64,000 nt of DNA from Chloroflexota bacterium (GCA_028287745.1 JAQBPB010000049.1:62001-126000), one strand, 5' to 3'; shown: positions 8,782-17,516, counted from the first letter of the stretch. The notes: a model not told the origin generated them from the sequence alone. Program-made: numbers and translations.

Positions 8782-9573
8782 ATGCCGTCAATAACCCAAC
8801 CACCCAGGCAAGGGCTAACACCGTTTACAACCAGTTTTAGGCGGACTTTTTTGGTCCCGCCGCGCAGCCAGGAGTCCGAGTGGCTCGACCAACCTGGCCA
8901 TTCCAGGGAAACACTGGCCGGAAATTTCAAGGACATTGCTTTTCTTAACCGCTGGTTTGGGGGCTGGAACCTGGTAGATAAATGCCTGCGGCCCTTTTTG
9001 CCCGCCGCTAAACCAGCCGGTATAACTATGCTTGACCTGGCTTCGGGCGCGGCCGATTTGCCGTTGGCCCTGGGCCGTCGCTGGCAAAAACTGGGAATTA
9101 GTCTCAAAATTACCGCCGTAGATATCGACCCGGCTATTGTAGAACTAGCCCGTGAGGCGGCCCAACAGGCCAAATTCACCCATTTCGAGGCCGTCGCGGC
9201 GGACATATTTGAGTACTCCTGGCCCGAAGACCGGCGCTATGACTTTGTGACATGCTCGCTGGCTTTCCACCATTTCTCGCCGGAAATGTGTGTCGAAACG
9301 CTCCGGTTGATGAGCCGTCTGGCCGGACGGGCCTTTGTAGTAAATGATTTGCGGCGCAGCTGGTTTGGCTGGTTCGGCTCCAAACTTCTGACCCTGCTGG
9401 TGGCCCGGCATCCCTTCACTCGCCACGATGGGCCGCTATCGGTCCTGCGGGCCTACACAACCAGCGAACTGGCTGCCCTGGCATTCCAGGCGGGCCTTGA
9501 TCCTTCTATCCGCTTGACCATCCGGCGCGGCCCTTTCTCACGCCTGGCGCTGGTTGGAGAACGTCTTACATAA
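8782..9573 (+). CDS. Class I SAM-dependent methyltransferase
   Basis: 263 residues. The Rossmann-type methyltransferase fold is shown by motif I LDLASGAADLP (about residues 78-88), an acidic motif II VDIDPAIVELA, and motif VDFVTCSLAFHHF. The ESEWLDQPG leader and the NFKDIAFLNRWFGG stretch before motif I resemble methyltransferases found beside polyketide synthases. The substrate is unknown. It is first of three genes spaced 11 and 21 bases apart (cyclase-like, ketoacyl synthase), so it probably methylates a product of that set. No ribosome binding site is obvious before ATG 8782; a start further inside is possible because the first 30 residues are not conserved-looking. Confidence 0.8.
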   Translation: MPSITQPPRQGLTPFTTSFRRTFLVPPRSQESEWLDQPGHSRETLAGNFKDIAFLNRWFGGWNLVDKCLRPFLPAAKPAGITMLDLASGAADLPLALGRRWQKLGISLKITAVDIDPAIVELAREAAQQAKFTHFEAVAADIFEYSWPEDRRYDFVTCSLAFHHFSPEMCVETLRLMSRLAGRAFVVNDLRRSWFGWFGSKLLTLLVARHPFTRHDGPLSVLRAYTTSELAALAFQAGLDPSIRLTIRRGPFSRLALVGERLT

Positions 9574-9584
9574 AGGAGAATAGC

Positions 9585-10058
9585 TTGTACATAGAAAATA
9601 CCATCGTGGTCCTGGGAGACTGGGAAACCATCTGGGCTTTATCCAGTGATATTGAGAAATGGCCGGAGCGGTTGCCGCATTATCGCAAGGTTATTATCCA
9701 GTCGGTCAGCCCTGGCGGGCGCGTACGACATGCCTATATGAGCTGCTGGCGCGATATCCTGCCGGTAAGCTGGCATACCGTCCAGCGTTTGGACTATTCC
9801 GCCACCCCGGCTGAAGCCCGTGTTCTCTACAACCATGTCAAGGGCGTCACCAGGGGTATGGAAGTAATCTGGCGGTTTGAGCATTTGGACGAAGGCGTTT
9901 ACCGGATAACTATCTCTCACGACTGGTCACCAAAATGGCCGCTGGTCGGTGGGATTGCCTCCCGGTTAATCAGCCAACTCATTGTCCATAACATCGCGGA
10001 TAAAACCCTGGCGCGGGTCCGGGTGCTGGCCGCGCAGGAACCAGCGCTGGTAAAGTAA
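9585..10058 (+). CDS. SRPBCC (START/Bet v1-like) protein, polyketide cyclase type
   Basis: 157 residues. A helix-grip fold is suggested by the opening YIENTIVVLGDWETIWALSSDIEKWPE, the pattern of the polyketide cyclase/aromatase branch of the SRPBCC superfamily (SxxIxxWP). A hydrophobic C-terminal helix follows (LISQLIVHNIADKTLARVR). Members bind hydrophobic ligands and some cyclise polyketides. The start is TTG 9585, because AAAGGAG lies 6 bases upstream and no ATG fits better. It is sandwiched between a methyltransferase and a ketoacyl synthase, which favours a biosynthetic role. The exact reaction is inference. Confidence 0.75.
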   Translation: MYIENTIVVLGDWETIWALSSDIEKWPERLPHYRKVIIQSVSPGGRVRHAYMSCWRDILPVSWHTVQRLDYSATPAEARVLYNHVKGVTRGMEVIWRFEHLDEGVYRITISHDWSPKWPLVGGIASRLISQLIVHNIADKTLARVRVLAAQEPALVK

Positions 10059-10079
10059 GAACTAGAAAGCAGAAACACA

Positions 10080-11381
10080 ATGATCCAGGATGACCGGTTA
10101 AAATTGGAACAGCTTAAAGAACGCGGTCAGCGTGAGAAGCGGGTGGTTATTACCGGCATCGGGGCGGTTACACCTATCGGGGTAGGGCAGAAGGGTCTAT
10201 GGGAAGGCATCCGGCGCGGCCAATCGGCGGTCCAGCATATCACCCGCTTTGACCCCAGCCCCTTTCGCAGCCAGATTGCGGCTCAGGTTAACGATTTCGA
10301 CCCCCATGAATGGGTCCACGAGGGCAAGAAGTTGCGCCGCCTTGACCGCTTTTCCCAATTCGGCCTGGCCTCGGCCCTGATGGCCCTGGATGACGCCGGG
10401 TTGGACCTCAAAGACCCTGCTAACCCTTATTCACCGGAAGAAATCGGTTGCTATATTGGGACCGCCCTGGGCGGCATCAGTTACGCCGAAGAACAGCATG
10501 AAGTTTACCTGCGCGAGGGTATAAAAGCGGTCAGTCCCATGCTGGCCCTGAGTATCTTTGGTGGGGCGGCCAGTTGCAATATCGCTATTGAACTCGGCCT
10601 GAACGGGCCGAACATGGCGAATGCCAACAGTTGCGCCAGTGGGGCGATTGCCCTGGGAGAAGCCTTCCGGCTAATCCGGCGCGGTGAGGCCAGGGCTATG
10701 CTGGCCGGTGGGGTCGAGGCGCCCCTGGCTCCCCTGGTCTACGGCTCTTTCTCAGTGATTAAAGCTATGTCCAGCGCCAACGAAACACCCGAACTGGCCT
10801 GCCGCCCTTTTGACCTGAACCGGGACGGCTTTGTGATGGCCGAGGGCAGCGCTATTTTACTGCTGGAGGAATACGAGAGTGCCCAGGCACGTTCGGCCCC
10901 GATTTATGGTGAAATATTAGGCTACGGCACTACCAACGATGCCTATCACATGACGGCTCCGCTGCCCGGTGGGGACCAGGCGGCCCGTTCTATTCGAATG
11001 GCCCTGTATGAGGCCGGGCTTGGCCCATCCGATATAGACTATATTAACGCCCACGCCAGCAGCACCCCGCTTAATGACAAGACCGAAACCCAGGCTATTA
11101 AAACGGTCTTTGGCGAACTGGCCTACCATGTGCCGGTCAGTGGGACTAAAGGTATGCACGCGCATGCCCTGGGCGCGACCGGCGCGATAGAAGCAGCGAT
11201 TTGCAGCCTGGTTTTCCGGCATGACTATTTACCGCCAACGGTCAATTTGCGCGACCGCGACCCCGATTGTGACCTGGCCTATATTAAGGGTGAGGGTCTT
11301 GAGCAGAAGGTTGATTATATCCTGAGCAATTCTTTTGGCTTTGGTGGCATAAATGCCGCCCTGGTCTTTGGCCGGATTTAA
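10080..11381 (+). CDS. Beta-ketoacyl-ACP synthase, KAS II (FabF) family
   Basis: 433 residues, slightly longer than FabF, which is usually about 410. It carries out decarboxylative Claisen condensation on acyl-carrier-protein substrates. The triad is present: Cys in NSCASGAIALGEA, His in YINAHASSTPLNDKTE (the usual motif is NAHGT) and His in GMHAHALGATGAIEA. The catalytic Cys is preceded by NS rather than the common TA. An extra N-terminal stretch of about 20 charged residues precedes VVITGIGAVTPIG. It ends a three-gene set with a cyclase-like and a methyltransferase gene and lacks an adjacent ACP, malonyl transferase or reductase. A specialised polyketide or lipid role seems more likely than housekeeping fatty acid synthesis. 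Confidence 0.88.
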   Translation: MIQDDRLKLEQLKERGQREKRVVITGIGAVTPIGVGQKGLWEGIRRGQSAVQHITRFDPSPFRSQIAAQVNDFDPHEWVHEGKKLRRLDRFSQFGLASALMALDDAGLDLKDPANPYSPEEIGCYIGTALGGISYAEEQHEVYLREGIKAVSPMLALSIFGGAASCNIAIELGLNGPNMANANSCASGAIALGEAFRLIRRGEARAMLAGGVEAPLAPLVYGSFSVIKAMSSANETPELACRPFDLNRDGFVMAEGSAILLLEEYESAQARSAPIYGEILGYGTTNDAYHMTAPLPGGDQAARSIRMALYEAGLGPSDIDYINAHASSTPLNDKTETQAIKTVFGELAYHVPVSGTKGMHAHALGATGAIEAAICSLVFRHDYLPPTVNLRDRDPDCDLAYIKGEGLEQKVDYILSNSFGFGGINAALVFGRI

Positions 11382-11462
11382 AACCTCAAGGTAAATGGAA
11401 TTAATAGCGAACTCGGTAGAAATCCTGAGTAGAATACTTTTAACTATTTAGCGGCCTGGAGC

Positions 11463-12164
11463 TTAGATTGCGGTAGACTTGCAGCCCTGGTTCTGGTTCG
11501 GGAAAGGCCGGGTCAGGGCCGCCAGGTCTTCGGGGTAATCGAGGTCAAAGCCGAGGTTGGGCAGCGGATAAATCACCGGTTGCAGGTCCGTATTTTTCTT
11601 GAAGATATTCTGGTACTTAAAGAAGCTATTTTCCCCAAAGAAAAACTCAAAATTTAATAAATCGGGTGGCTGCAGCAGCAAGCAATTGGTTCCCCGGCCA
11701 CGCCGGTCCGGGCTGATAATCGCCTGGGCCTGTTCCGGCTGGTTTTGAGCCTGGTGCAGGAAATTAGCCAGGTCTTCCCAACGTAAAAAAGGTAAATCCG
11801 AATGCAGAATAAGCAGGGCCGAGGGGTTGAAATTACCGGTACACCAGCGGGCAGCCTGGCTGAGGGCGGCGTTAAGGGCCGAAACAGGGTGGGTATCCGC
11901 TTTTTCTTCCGCCAGGAAAACCCCATTGTATTTCCTGGTCAGGTCTTTAACCACAGGGTCGCGGCTGACTACAAGGAAGCCGCCAATGATATCTTTCTTG
12001 AGCAGAAAACTTAAAGTGGAGAGAGTATGGTCGGCCATTTGAAAAGCCAATTGGCGGCGTTGAGCCGTCGTCATAACCGGCGAAAGCCGCGATTTGGCTT
12101 CACCAAGCGTTTTTACCGGTACAATGACCCAGACTTTTTGGACTTCCATTTCCAAAATCCTCAT
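11463..12164 (-). CDS. cofC: 2-phospho-L-lactate (or PEP) guanylyltransferase CofC
   Basis: 233 residues. It activates 2-phospholactate, or phosphoenolpyruvate in many bacteria, with GTP in the first committed step of coenzyme F420 synthesis. The nucleotidyltransferase signature VIVPVKTLGEAKSRLSP stands at about residue 13, followed by the metal-binding HSDLPFL and the DRRGRGTNCLLL loop that distinguishes CofC from MobA-type proteins. A second ATG at codon 6 (12149), with GAGG about 9 bases upstream, may be the true start. The gene is on the same strand as the NADPH:F420 reductase and the F420-dependent LLM enzyme, tying local F420 supply to its use. Confidence 0.9.
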   Translation of the reverse strand: MRILEMEVQKVWVIVPVKTLGEAKSRLSPVMTTAQRRQLAFQMADHTLSTLSFLLKKDIIGGFLVVSRDPVVKDLTRKYNGVFLAEEKADTHPVSALNAALSQAARWCTGNFNPSALLILHSDLPFLRWEDLANFLHQAQNQPEQAQAIISPDRRGRGTNCLLLQPPDLLNFEFFFGENSFFKYQNIFKKNTDLQPVIYPLPNLGFDLDYPEDLAALTRPFPNQNQGCKSTAI

Positions 12165-12313
12165 TTCAGGTCGCGGAACGTTTAAAGAATATTGCGGTTA
12201 ATCGGTTGGCCCGGCTGCCGGGAAATCTTCCGGCAGCCTCAGATAGTATTTCCGCCCCTACCTGCTTGGGCGTCTTATCCCACAATAACCCTTAAAAGTC
12301 CCGCGTTCAGGCT

Positions 12314-12979
12314 TTACTCGTGTAACCCGGTCACCCGGAAGCCAGTCTGGGCCTTGTGGACCCGGTTCAGGCTGATAATTAACACTATCATTTCTTCAAG
12401 GTACTTGGCAATCCTTAACGGACCGGCTTCTACCCCTTGTAGACCAGGAATAGCATTTGCCAGGCCCGCGACTTCCTGCCGGGCGGCTTTGTCGTCGCCA
12501 GCCACCAGAATATCTTCGTCCAGCGGTTTTCCCAGGTTGCTCAAGAGGGCCGCGCTAACGGTGTGGAAAGCGGCAGTAACTTTGGCTTCCGGCAAATGTT
12601 CCTGGACCAGTTCGGCTACCGAGTTAGCCGCGACAGGCAACAGACCGGCTTTGCCACCGGCGAAGGTCAGCGGGTTAATCGTACTGACAACAATCTTTCC
12701 GTTCGTTTCAGCCTTAAGCTGGGCCAGCAGGTCTACCAGGTGTTCGTAGTGGACCGTCAGAACAACAATATCAGCCTCAGCGGCGGCGGTTTTGTTGTCA
12801 GTCCCTGAAATATCAAAATTTAGTTCAGGGTGTTCGCTCTTTAACTTTTCGACTGCCTGTGCGGCATTATCTTTAGAACGGGAGCCAATAACAACTTTGT
12901 AGCCAGCCTGGCTAAAGCGTAAAGCCAGTCCGGAACCAAGCTGACCGGTTCCACCTAATATACCAATTATACCGGACAT
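12314..12979 (-). CDS. npdG: NADPH-dependent F420 reductase
   Basis: 221 residues from ATG 12979, chosen because AGGAG lies 8 bases upstream; the open frame reaches a GTG at 12988. It moves hydride between NADPH and F420. The Rossmann NADP site is GILGGTGQLGSGLALRF at the N-terminus, with the 2'-phosphate-binding IGSRSKDNA. Later motifs are VVLTVHYEHL and STINPL, close to archaeal Fno and actinobacterial NpdG. It stands 22 bases after an NMT1-type binding protein gene and near the LLM reductase. In picrate degraders NpdG feeds F420H2 to ring-reducing LLM enzymes, a useful analogy here. The inverted repeat at 12213-12238, downstream, may be its terminator. Confidence 0.9.
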   Translation of the reverse strand: MSGIIGILGGTGQLGSGLALRFSQAGYKVVIGSRSKDNAAQAVEKLKSEHPELNFDISGTDNKTAAAEADIVVLTVHYEHLVDLLAQLKAETNGKIVVSTINPLTFAGGKAGLLPVAANSVAELVQEHLPEAKVTAAFHTVSAALLSNLGKPLDEDILVAGDDKAARQEVAGLANAIPGLQGVEAGPLRIAKYLEEMIVLIISLNRVHKAQTGFRVTGLHE

Positions 12980-13001
12980 ATTCATCACTCCTGGTTTTTA
13001 G

Positions 13002-14195
13002 TTAATATTTTCCAACATCGGCATTTACAAACTTATTAGTGTAGGCACTGGACGGGTCGATTTTGCTCGCCAGTAACTTCTGCTCTAATAAAAACTTTTC
13101 AGAAGCTTCCCAGACTTTAGGATCGACATAACCCAGCGGCTGGCCTTTAACATTGTCGGCTACCATAAACCCGGTGGTGGCTTTAAGCACCTGTTTTTGT
13201 AACTCCGGGTCGGCTCCCCTGGCATCCGGGGCAACCTTGATAGTCCTTTCAAAGGCGTCATCGGGGTTTGCAATCGTATCTTTAAGACCCCGGGTAACCG
13301 CCCGGACCATTTTCCGGACCAGTTCCGGGTTAGAAGTTATTAAGCTGTCGCTGGTAATGAGGCCAATCGAGGCCAGGCTTACCAGGCTGGAAACTTCGAT
13401 AGTGTTGATTTCGACACCGGCCTTGCGTAACTGGACCGGTTCGTTCATCGAAAAGACTACTGCGGCATCGGCTTTGCCCTGCTGCAAAACTTCGCGCTGG
13501 GTGAAACCGACCGATTGTACTTTTACGTCGTCCTGGGTTAGATTACCCGCTGCCAGTAAAACCTTTAGCCCGGTGTAATTTGAACCGAAAGGCCCCGGTA
13601 TAGCGACTGTTTTACCTTTAAGGTCGGCCGGTTTATTTATGTTGCGGTCCTTGAGAGCAGCCAGGGCCACCGGGTATTTCTGGTAAATGGCCGCAATGTA
13701 GGTAATCGGAATACCCTGAGCGCGGGCCTGTAATACTTCATCACCGCTGGCCTGGGCAAACTGGATCTTGCCTTGCCCGACTACCGCCATGAGGTCATTG
13801 ATTGTGCCGTACTGGATTTTTACATTCAGCCCTTCTTCCGCGAAATAACCTTTTTCCAGGGCTACATACATGTGAGCGAACTGAACATTAGGAATATAAC
13901 CCAGGGCCAGAGTAATTTCTTGTTTAGGGGTGGAAGAGTTGCTGGCAGCGGTCGTCGCGGCATTAACGGCGGTAGTTGCCGCCGCAGCCGTAGTTGCAGG
14001 CGGTGTACCGGTGGTTGCGGCGGGAGCGGTTGTAACACTTCCCGTAGTGAGTGGTACAGAGTTTGAACTCGCAGTAGTTGCCTGAGCAGGGGGGACGGGG
14101 GTAGCGGTATTATCACCACAAGCCGTTAGAATACTCAGGGCCAGGACTACCATTAGTAGGCCGGACAGACTACGTCCTGACTTTGAAAAAGGCAT
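13002..14195 (-). CDS. NMT1/THI5-type ABC substrate-binding lipoprotein (SBP1)
   Basis: 397 residues. The signal peptide ends in lipobox LTAC (Cys at about residue 26), so it is a membrane-anchored extracytoplasmic binding protein. A Thr/Ala-rich linker (residues about 27-90) precedes the fold, which begins ITLALGYIPNVQFAHMYVALEKGYF, the opening typical of the SsuA/TauA/ThiY group. Relatives bind sulfonates, pyrimidines, nitrate or aromatic acids. It has no permease of its own in this unit and probably shares the ABC pair upstream. It begins its own transcript after the terminator at 14325 and is followed by npdG. Confidence 0.9.
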   Translation of the reverse strand: MPFSKSGRSLSGLLMVVLALSILTACGDNTATPVPPAQATTASSNSVPLTTGSVTTAPAATTGTPPATTAAAATTAVNAATTAASNSSTPKQEITLALGYIPNVQFAHMYVALEKGYFAEEGLNVKIQYGTINDLMAVVGQGKIQFAQASGDEVLQARAQGIPITYIAAIYQKYPVALAALKDRNINKPADLKGKTVAIPGPFGSNYTGLKVLLAAGNLTQDDVKVQSVGFTQREVLQQGKADAAVVFSMNEPVQLRKAGVEINTIEVSSLVSLASIGLITSDSLITSNPELVRKMVRAVTRGLKDTIANPDDAFERTIKVAPDARGADPELQKQVLKATTGFMVADNVKGQPLGYVDPKVWEASEKFLLEQKLLASKIDPSSAYTNKFVNADVGKY

Positions 14196-14324
14196 GGAAA
14201 ATCAAACTCCTTTGTTATTATTTAACAATCATTTTGAATTCATGAGCAAGTACCCGGGCTGGTCCGGGTTAAACAGGTCGAAGGTTTGCCGGACAGCCGG
14301 TAGTTAAATAATCTGATTATAAAT

Positions 14325-14362
14325 TCAAAAACAATGAAGCCGGTGACCATGCCACCGGCTTC
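14325..14362 (-). terminator. Terminator ending the ABC/LLM operon
   Basis: Read on the minus strand, GAAGCCGGTG pairs with CACCGGCTTC over a 7-base loop (14336-14362) and continues into ATTGTTTTTG. It separates the LLM gene from SBP1. In the rest of the 220-base gap I see only the AAAGGAG ribosome binding site of SBP1 and no convincing promoter. Confidence 0.75.
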
Positions 14363-14415
14363 ACCGAAGGTTCAATCCTTTACAGTTTTGCCGCAAAGGA
14401 TTGAAAATATAACCA

Positions 14416-15444
14416 TTAGAGAACTTTGTGAATGACTTCCTCAGCAAAGGTCTTGATGACCTGCGCCCGGTCGGCCGGGTTAATGGTGTGAGGAATAATC
14501 GCAATCTGGCCCAACCGGTCGGTTTGCATCAGGCGTTTAACCTGTTCGCGAACTTCTTCAGGCGTTCCGGCGATAGCAAATTTTTCGACCATTGAGTCCG
14601 GTACGATTGAACCGTGGCCGGTTCCGGCAACCATATGCTCAAAGTAGTCGTAGTGAGCATAGATTTCCTTCTGAACCGCTTTATCCTCTTCGGTCAATTC
14701 GAAGGGCAGAGGGCGTTTCAGGACGCGGGATACGTGGGCCTTGACGGCATTGCGGGCGGCTTTGCCGTCTGCATTCAGCGAACAAGGGGTCCAGCAAACC
14801 GCTTCAAAACCACCCTGGTTCGTAGGAACGTCCCACTGCAAGGTCCGGCCCGCTTCCTCGGCACCCAGGGCAATCATATCCAGGGCAGCGCCCAGGTAAA
14901 ATGGATCAACCCCGGCGAGAATTACGGTACCATCCGCAATTTTACCCGACAGTTTGAGGATTTTAGGTCCGCTGGCTGCCACGTAGACCGGTATGCCCGG
15001 GCCTTTGGTTGCCCAGGTGATATGGCTCTTGAAGCCGGATTCGAGTTCAATTTCTTCCCCGGAAACCAGCCCGCGGAACTGGCTGATTTTGACTTCCAAC
15101 TCGGCTAATTTAGCCGGTTTGAGGCCCAGGGTTTCCAGTGAACTATCACCCGTCCCGATACCCAGGACCGCTCGGCCCCCGGTTAATTCGTTAAGGGTAA
15201 GCATCGCGCTGGCGGTTACGGCCATATTACGGGTAATCGGGTTGGTAACGCCGTTACCAAAAACCACCCGTTCAGTAGCCGCGCCCATAGCGCCGAAGTT
15301 GACATAAGCTTCACGCCAGATCATTTGTGAGTCGCCAACCCACACGTTATCGAACCCCAGGTTCTCGGCTAATTTTGCGAGTTCAACCATTTCCTTTGGC
15401 GACTGTGTCGGGAAAAGGCCTACCCCAAATCTGAATTTCTTCAT
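14416..15444 (-). CDS. LLM-class F420-dependent oxidoreductase, Mer-like
   Basis: 342 residues. It has the TIM-barrel fold of the luciferase/Mer superfamily. FGVGLFPTQSPKEMVELAKLAE opens the protein, followed by NVWVGDSQMIWREAY, VVFGNGVTNPITRN and GRAVLGIGTGDSS, a pattern of F420-dependent rather than FMN-dependent members. It would use F420H2 to reduce, or F420 to oxidise, a small substrate. It is the last gene of the ABC operon, 2 bases after SBP2, so it probably acts on the imported compound. With npdG and cofC nearby, reduced F420 can be supplied locally. The substrate is unknown; ring reduction of a heterocycle is my inference. Confidence 0.85.
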   Translation of the reverse strand: MKKFRFGVGLFPTQSPKEMVELAKLAENLGFDNVWVGDSQMIWREAYVNFGAMGAATERVVFGNGVTNPITRNMAVTASAMLTLNELTGGRAVLGIGTGDSSLETLGLKPAKLAELEVKISQFRGLVSGEEIELESGFKSHITWATKGPGIPVYVAASGPKILKLSGKIADGTVILAGVDPFYLGAALDMIALGAEEAGRTLQWDVPTNQGGFEAVCWTPCSLNADGKAARNAVKAHVSRVLKRPLPFELTEEDKAVQKEIYAHYDYFEHMVAGTGHGSIVPDSMVEKFAIAGTPEEVREQVKRLMQTDRLGQIAIIPHTINPADRAQVIKTFAEEVIHKVL

Positions 15445-15446
15445 AC

Positions 15447-16538
15447 TTACTTGGCTCCTGGCACCAGGTCGAGTTTAAGTACCTGCTCTTTTTTGTAGGC
15501 TTTGTCTACGTAGTTGTTCTTTACCATCGCTTCGAGGGCAAAGTCGAAAGCACCAACATCCAGCGCGCCGGTATCCGGGAACATCGGCAGCAGGAAGTCG
15601 TAGGACTTGGTCGCTTCATCAAGGGTAGCCTTGGTCCACTTGATACCAATCTGGATCGCTTCAGCCTTGTTTTCCGGTTTCTTCAACCAGATGATGGCTT
15701 CGGACTGGGCCTTGAGGAATGCTTTCACCAGGGCCGGGTTATCGCGGACCAGTTTACCCTGGGTGGCGACGACTTCGTGGTTGTACTTCTTGATAATGTC
15801 CTTCATATAAGCTAACCGGACAAAGCCTTCAGCTTCGGCTTTGAGGTCGGTCGGCGGGCTGAGCAGGGTCGCGGAGACTTGCTTGCTCTTCAGAGCAGCC
15901 AGACGTTCCGAGTTGCCGCCAGCGGGGAGAATAAGGGTGTCGGTCATCGGCTTCAGGCCGTTTTGCTCAAGCAGGTAGCGCATCTGGATTTCAGCGCTGG
16001 AAGCGTTGGCATAAATAGCGACCTTTTTGCCACCGGCCAGGTCCTTAACGGTCTTGATTTCCGGCTGTACCCAGAGGGTGTAAGGGGTCTGGTCGTTCAT
16101 AGCGGAAACCAGCACCACATCGGCGCCCTGGGAGTTAGCGATAACTACTTCTTCCATAGCCGTGGCAATGAACATGGTGTCGTTGCTGGCGAGGGAGCGC
16201 ACAATGGTCGAACCGGCCGCAATAAACTGGGTGGTTACGTCCATGCCGTTCTGTTTGAACATTCCCTTGTCAATGGCGACGAACCAGGGCAGGAAGTTCA
16301 TGGTAGTGGAAGCAAAACCGGTCTTAACCGGGATAAGCGCACCGGTTGAGGCTACGGTTGTACCGGCAGCGGTGGTGGCAGAAGCGGCAGCGGCGGTAGT
16401 AGCAGCGGCGGTGGTAGCAACAGGAGCAGTAGTAGGTGTACTGTCACCGCAGGCGGCCAGCAGAGCAGCGCCACTAAGGGCTACAGCAGCGGTGCCACCA
16501 ACTTTAATAAACCGGCGCCGTGAAAAATCTTTACTCAT
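15447..16538 (-). CDS. NMT1-type ABC substrate-binding protein, Tat lipoprotein (SBP2)
   Basis: 363 residues. The N-terminus has a twin-arginine signal (SRRRFIKVGG) ending in lipobox LAAC, so it should be exported folded by Tat and lipid-anchored. A Thr/Ala-rich linker leads to the binding fold (MNFLPWFVAIDKGMFKQNGMDV), with GGKKVAIYANASS and LVRDNPALVKAFLKAQ typical of the SsuA/TauA family. It is the second binding protein for a single permease/ATPase pair. The start follows GGAGGAGAT closely. The intercistronic hairpin just upstream may raise its level above the membrane components. Confidence 0.9.
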   Translation of the reverse strand: MSKDFSRRRFIKVGGTAAVALSGAALLAACGDSTPTTAPVATTAAATTAAAASATTAAGTTVASTGALIPVKTGFASTTMNFLPWFVAIDKGMFKQNGMDVTTQFIAAGSTIVRSLASNDTMFIATAMEEVVIANSQGADVVLVSAMNDQTPYTLWVQPEIKTVKDLAGGKKVAIYANASSAEIQMRYLLEQNGLKPMTDTLILPAGGNSERLAALKSKQVSATLLSPPTDLKAEAEGFVRLAYMKDIIKKYNHEVVATQGKLVRDNPALVKAFLKAQSEAIIWLKKPENKAEAIQIGIKWTKATLDEATKSYDFLLPMFPDTGALDVGAFDFALEAMVKNNYVDKAYKKEQVLKLDLVPGAK

Positions 16539-16555
16539 TTATCTCCTCCAATATT

Positions 16556-16587
16556 GCTTCCTGCCAGGTTCTGGCAGGAAGCTTTTT
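16556..16587 (-). other. Intercistronic hairpin between permease and SBP2
   Basis: A 12-base arm (GCTTCCTGCCAG) is repeated inverted after 3 bases. On the minus strand, the direction of the operon, no T run follows; on the plus strand TTTTT does. It is best read as an mRNA-stabilising or partial-termination hairpin ahead of the binding protein gene. Confidence 0.6.
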
Positions 16588-16655
16588 ATTAATCGCTTAG
16601 TGGGGCTAAAGTCTCATCACACAAGTAATAAGGTTATATTTAGCTGGAAGGTTCC

Positions 16656-17516
16656 CTAATCTTTCCAGGGAGCCAGGCGTTTTTCAAGGACGGTCAAAAC
16701 CCAGTTGAAAAATACAGCGAATACGGCCAAGACCAACAAATTGGCGAAGAAGTTAGCTGTGCGGAACAACTCGGCGGCAGACCGTAATGAGTAGCCGATA
16801 CCCTGGGTTGAAGCTAACAGTTCTCCGATTACTACACCAATGAGGGCTTTACCAACCGCCAGGCGCAAGCCGGCGATAATAAAAGGTACGCAGGAAGGGA
16901 TAATCACTTTGGTGAAGATCTGGAGTTCAGTACCACCAAAGGACCGCGCCGCTTTTATTAAGGAAGGATCGGTAGTTTTAACGCCTGCAGCCGTGCTGAT
17001 TACTACCGTGAAGAAGGCCAGAAGGAAAATAATCGCGATCTTGGAAGCGATGCCCAGACCGAAGATAACCACCAGCAAAGGCACCAGCGCTACCAGAGGT
17101 AAAGCATTCATTACCGCGATATAGGGATCTAAGATCCATTCCAAAACGCGCCATTTACCAATTGCCAGGCCCAGAGGGATACCCAACAGTGAAAGGACGA
17201 AGCCGCCCAGGAATTCCAACCCGCTAACCGCCAGGTCAGCCGCAAGTTGCCCAGTTTCAATAATTCTGAACAACTCGGGGATAAATTTGGAAGGCCAGCT
17301 TAGCACAAAAGAGTCAATTATTTTCAATTGACCGGCCAGCTCCCAGAGACCACCCACCACCAAGATAGAAGCAATCCCGACGATGGTCGGTAGCCACTCC
17401 TGTAAATTGCGTCCCAGGAATGTTTTGGGCCGGGACGAGGTAGTTATAGGTGGTTTATTAATTGTCGTTGGTGTCGTTCTGGACTCGGCTAATGAGTCCG
17501 TTTGCTGATTTGCCAA
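16656..17516 (-). CDS. ABC transporter permease, SsuC/TauC family
   Basis: 286 residues with about six membrane helices after a polar N-terminal tail of about 35 residues. The EAA loop that docks the ATPase is visible as AARSFGGTELQIFTKVIIPSCVPFIIAGLRLAVG (in parts: AARSFGGTE, then PSCVPFIIAGLR). It forms the membrane channel for an aliphatic sulfonate, nitrate, pyrimidine or aromatic acid type substrate, together with the ATPase encoded 36 bases upstream. AGGAGGATTTC precedes the ATG. Confidence 0.93.
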   Translation of the reverse strand: MANQQTDSLAESRTTPTTINKPPITTSSRPKTFLGRNLQEWLPTIVGIASILVVGGLWELAGQLKIIDSFVLSWPSKFIPELFRIIETGQLAADLAVSGLEFLGGFVLSLLGIPLGLAIGKWRVLEWILDPYIAVMNALPLVALVPLLVVIFGLGIASKIAIIFLLAFFTVVISTAAGVKTTDPSLIKAARSFGGTELQIFTKVIIPSCVPFIIAGLRLAVGKALIGVVIGELLASTQGIGYSLRSAAELFRTANFFANLLVLAVFAVFFNWVLTVLEKRLAPWKD

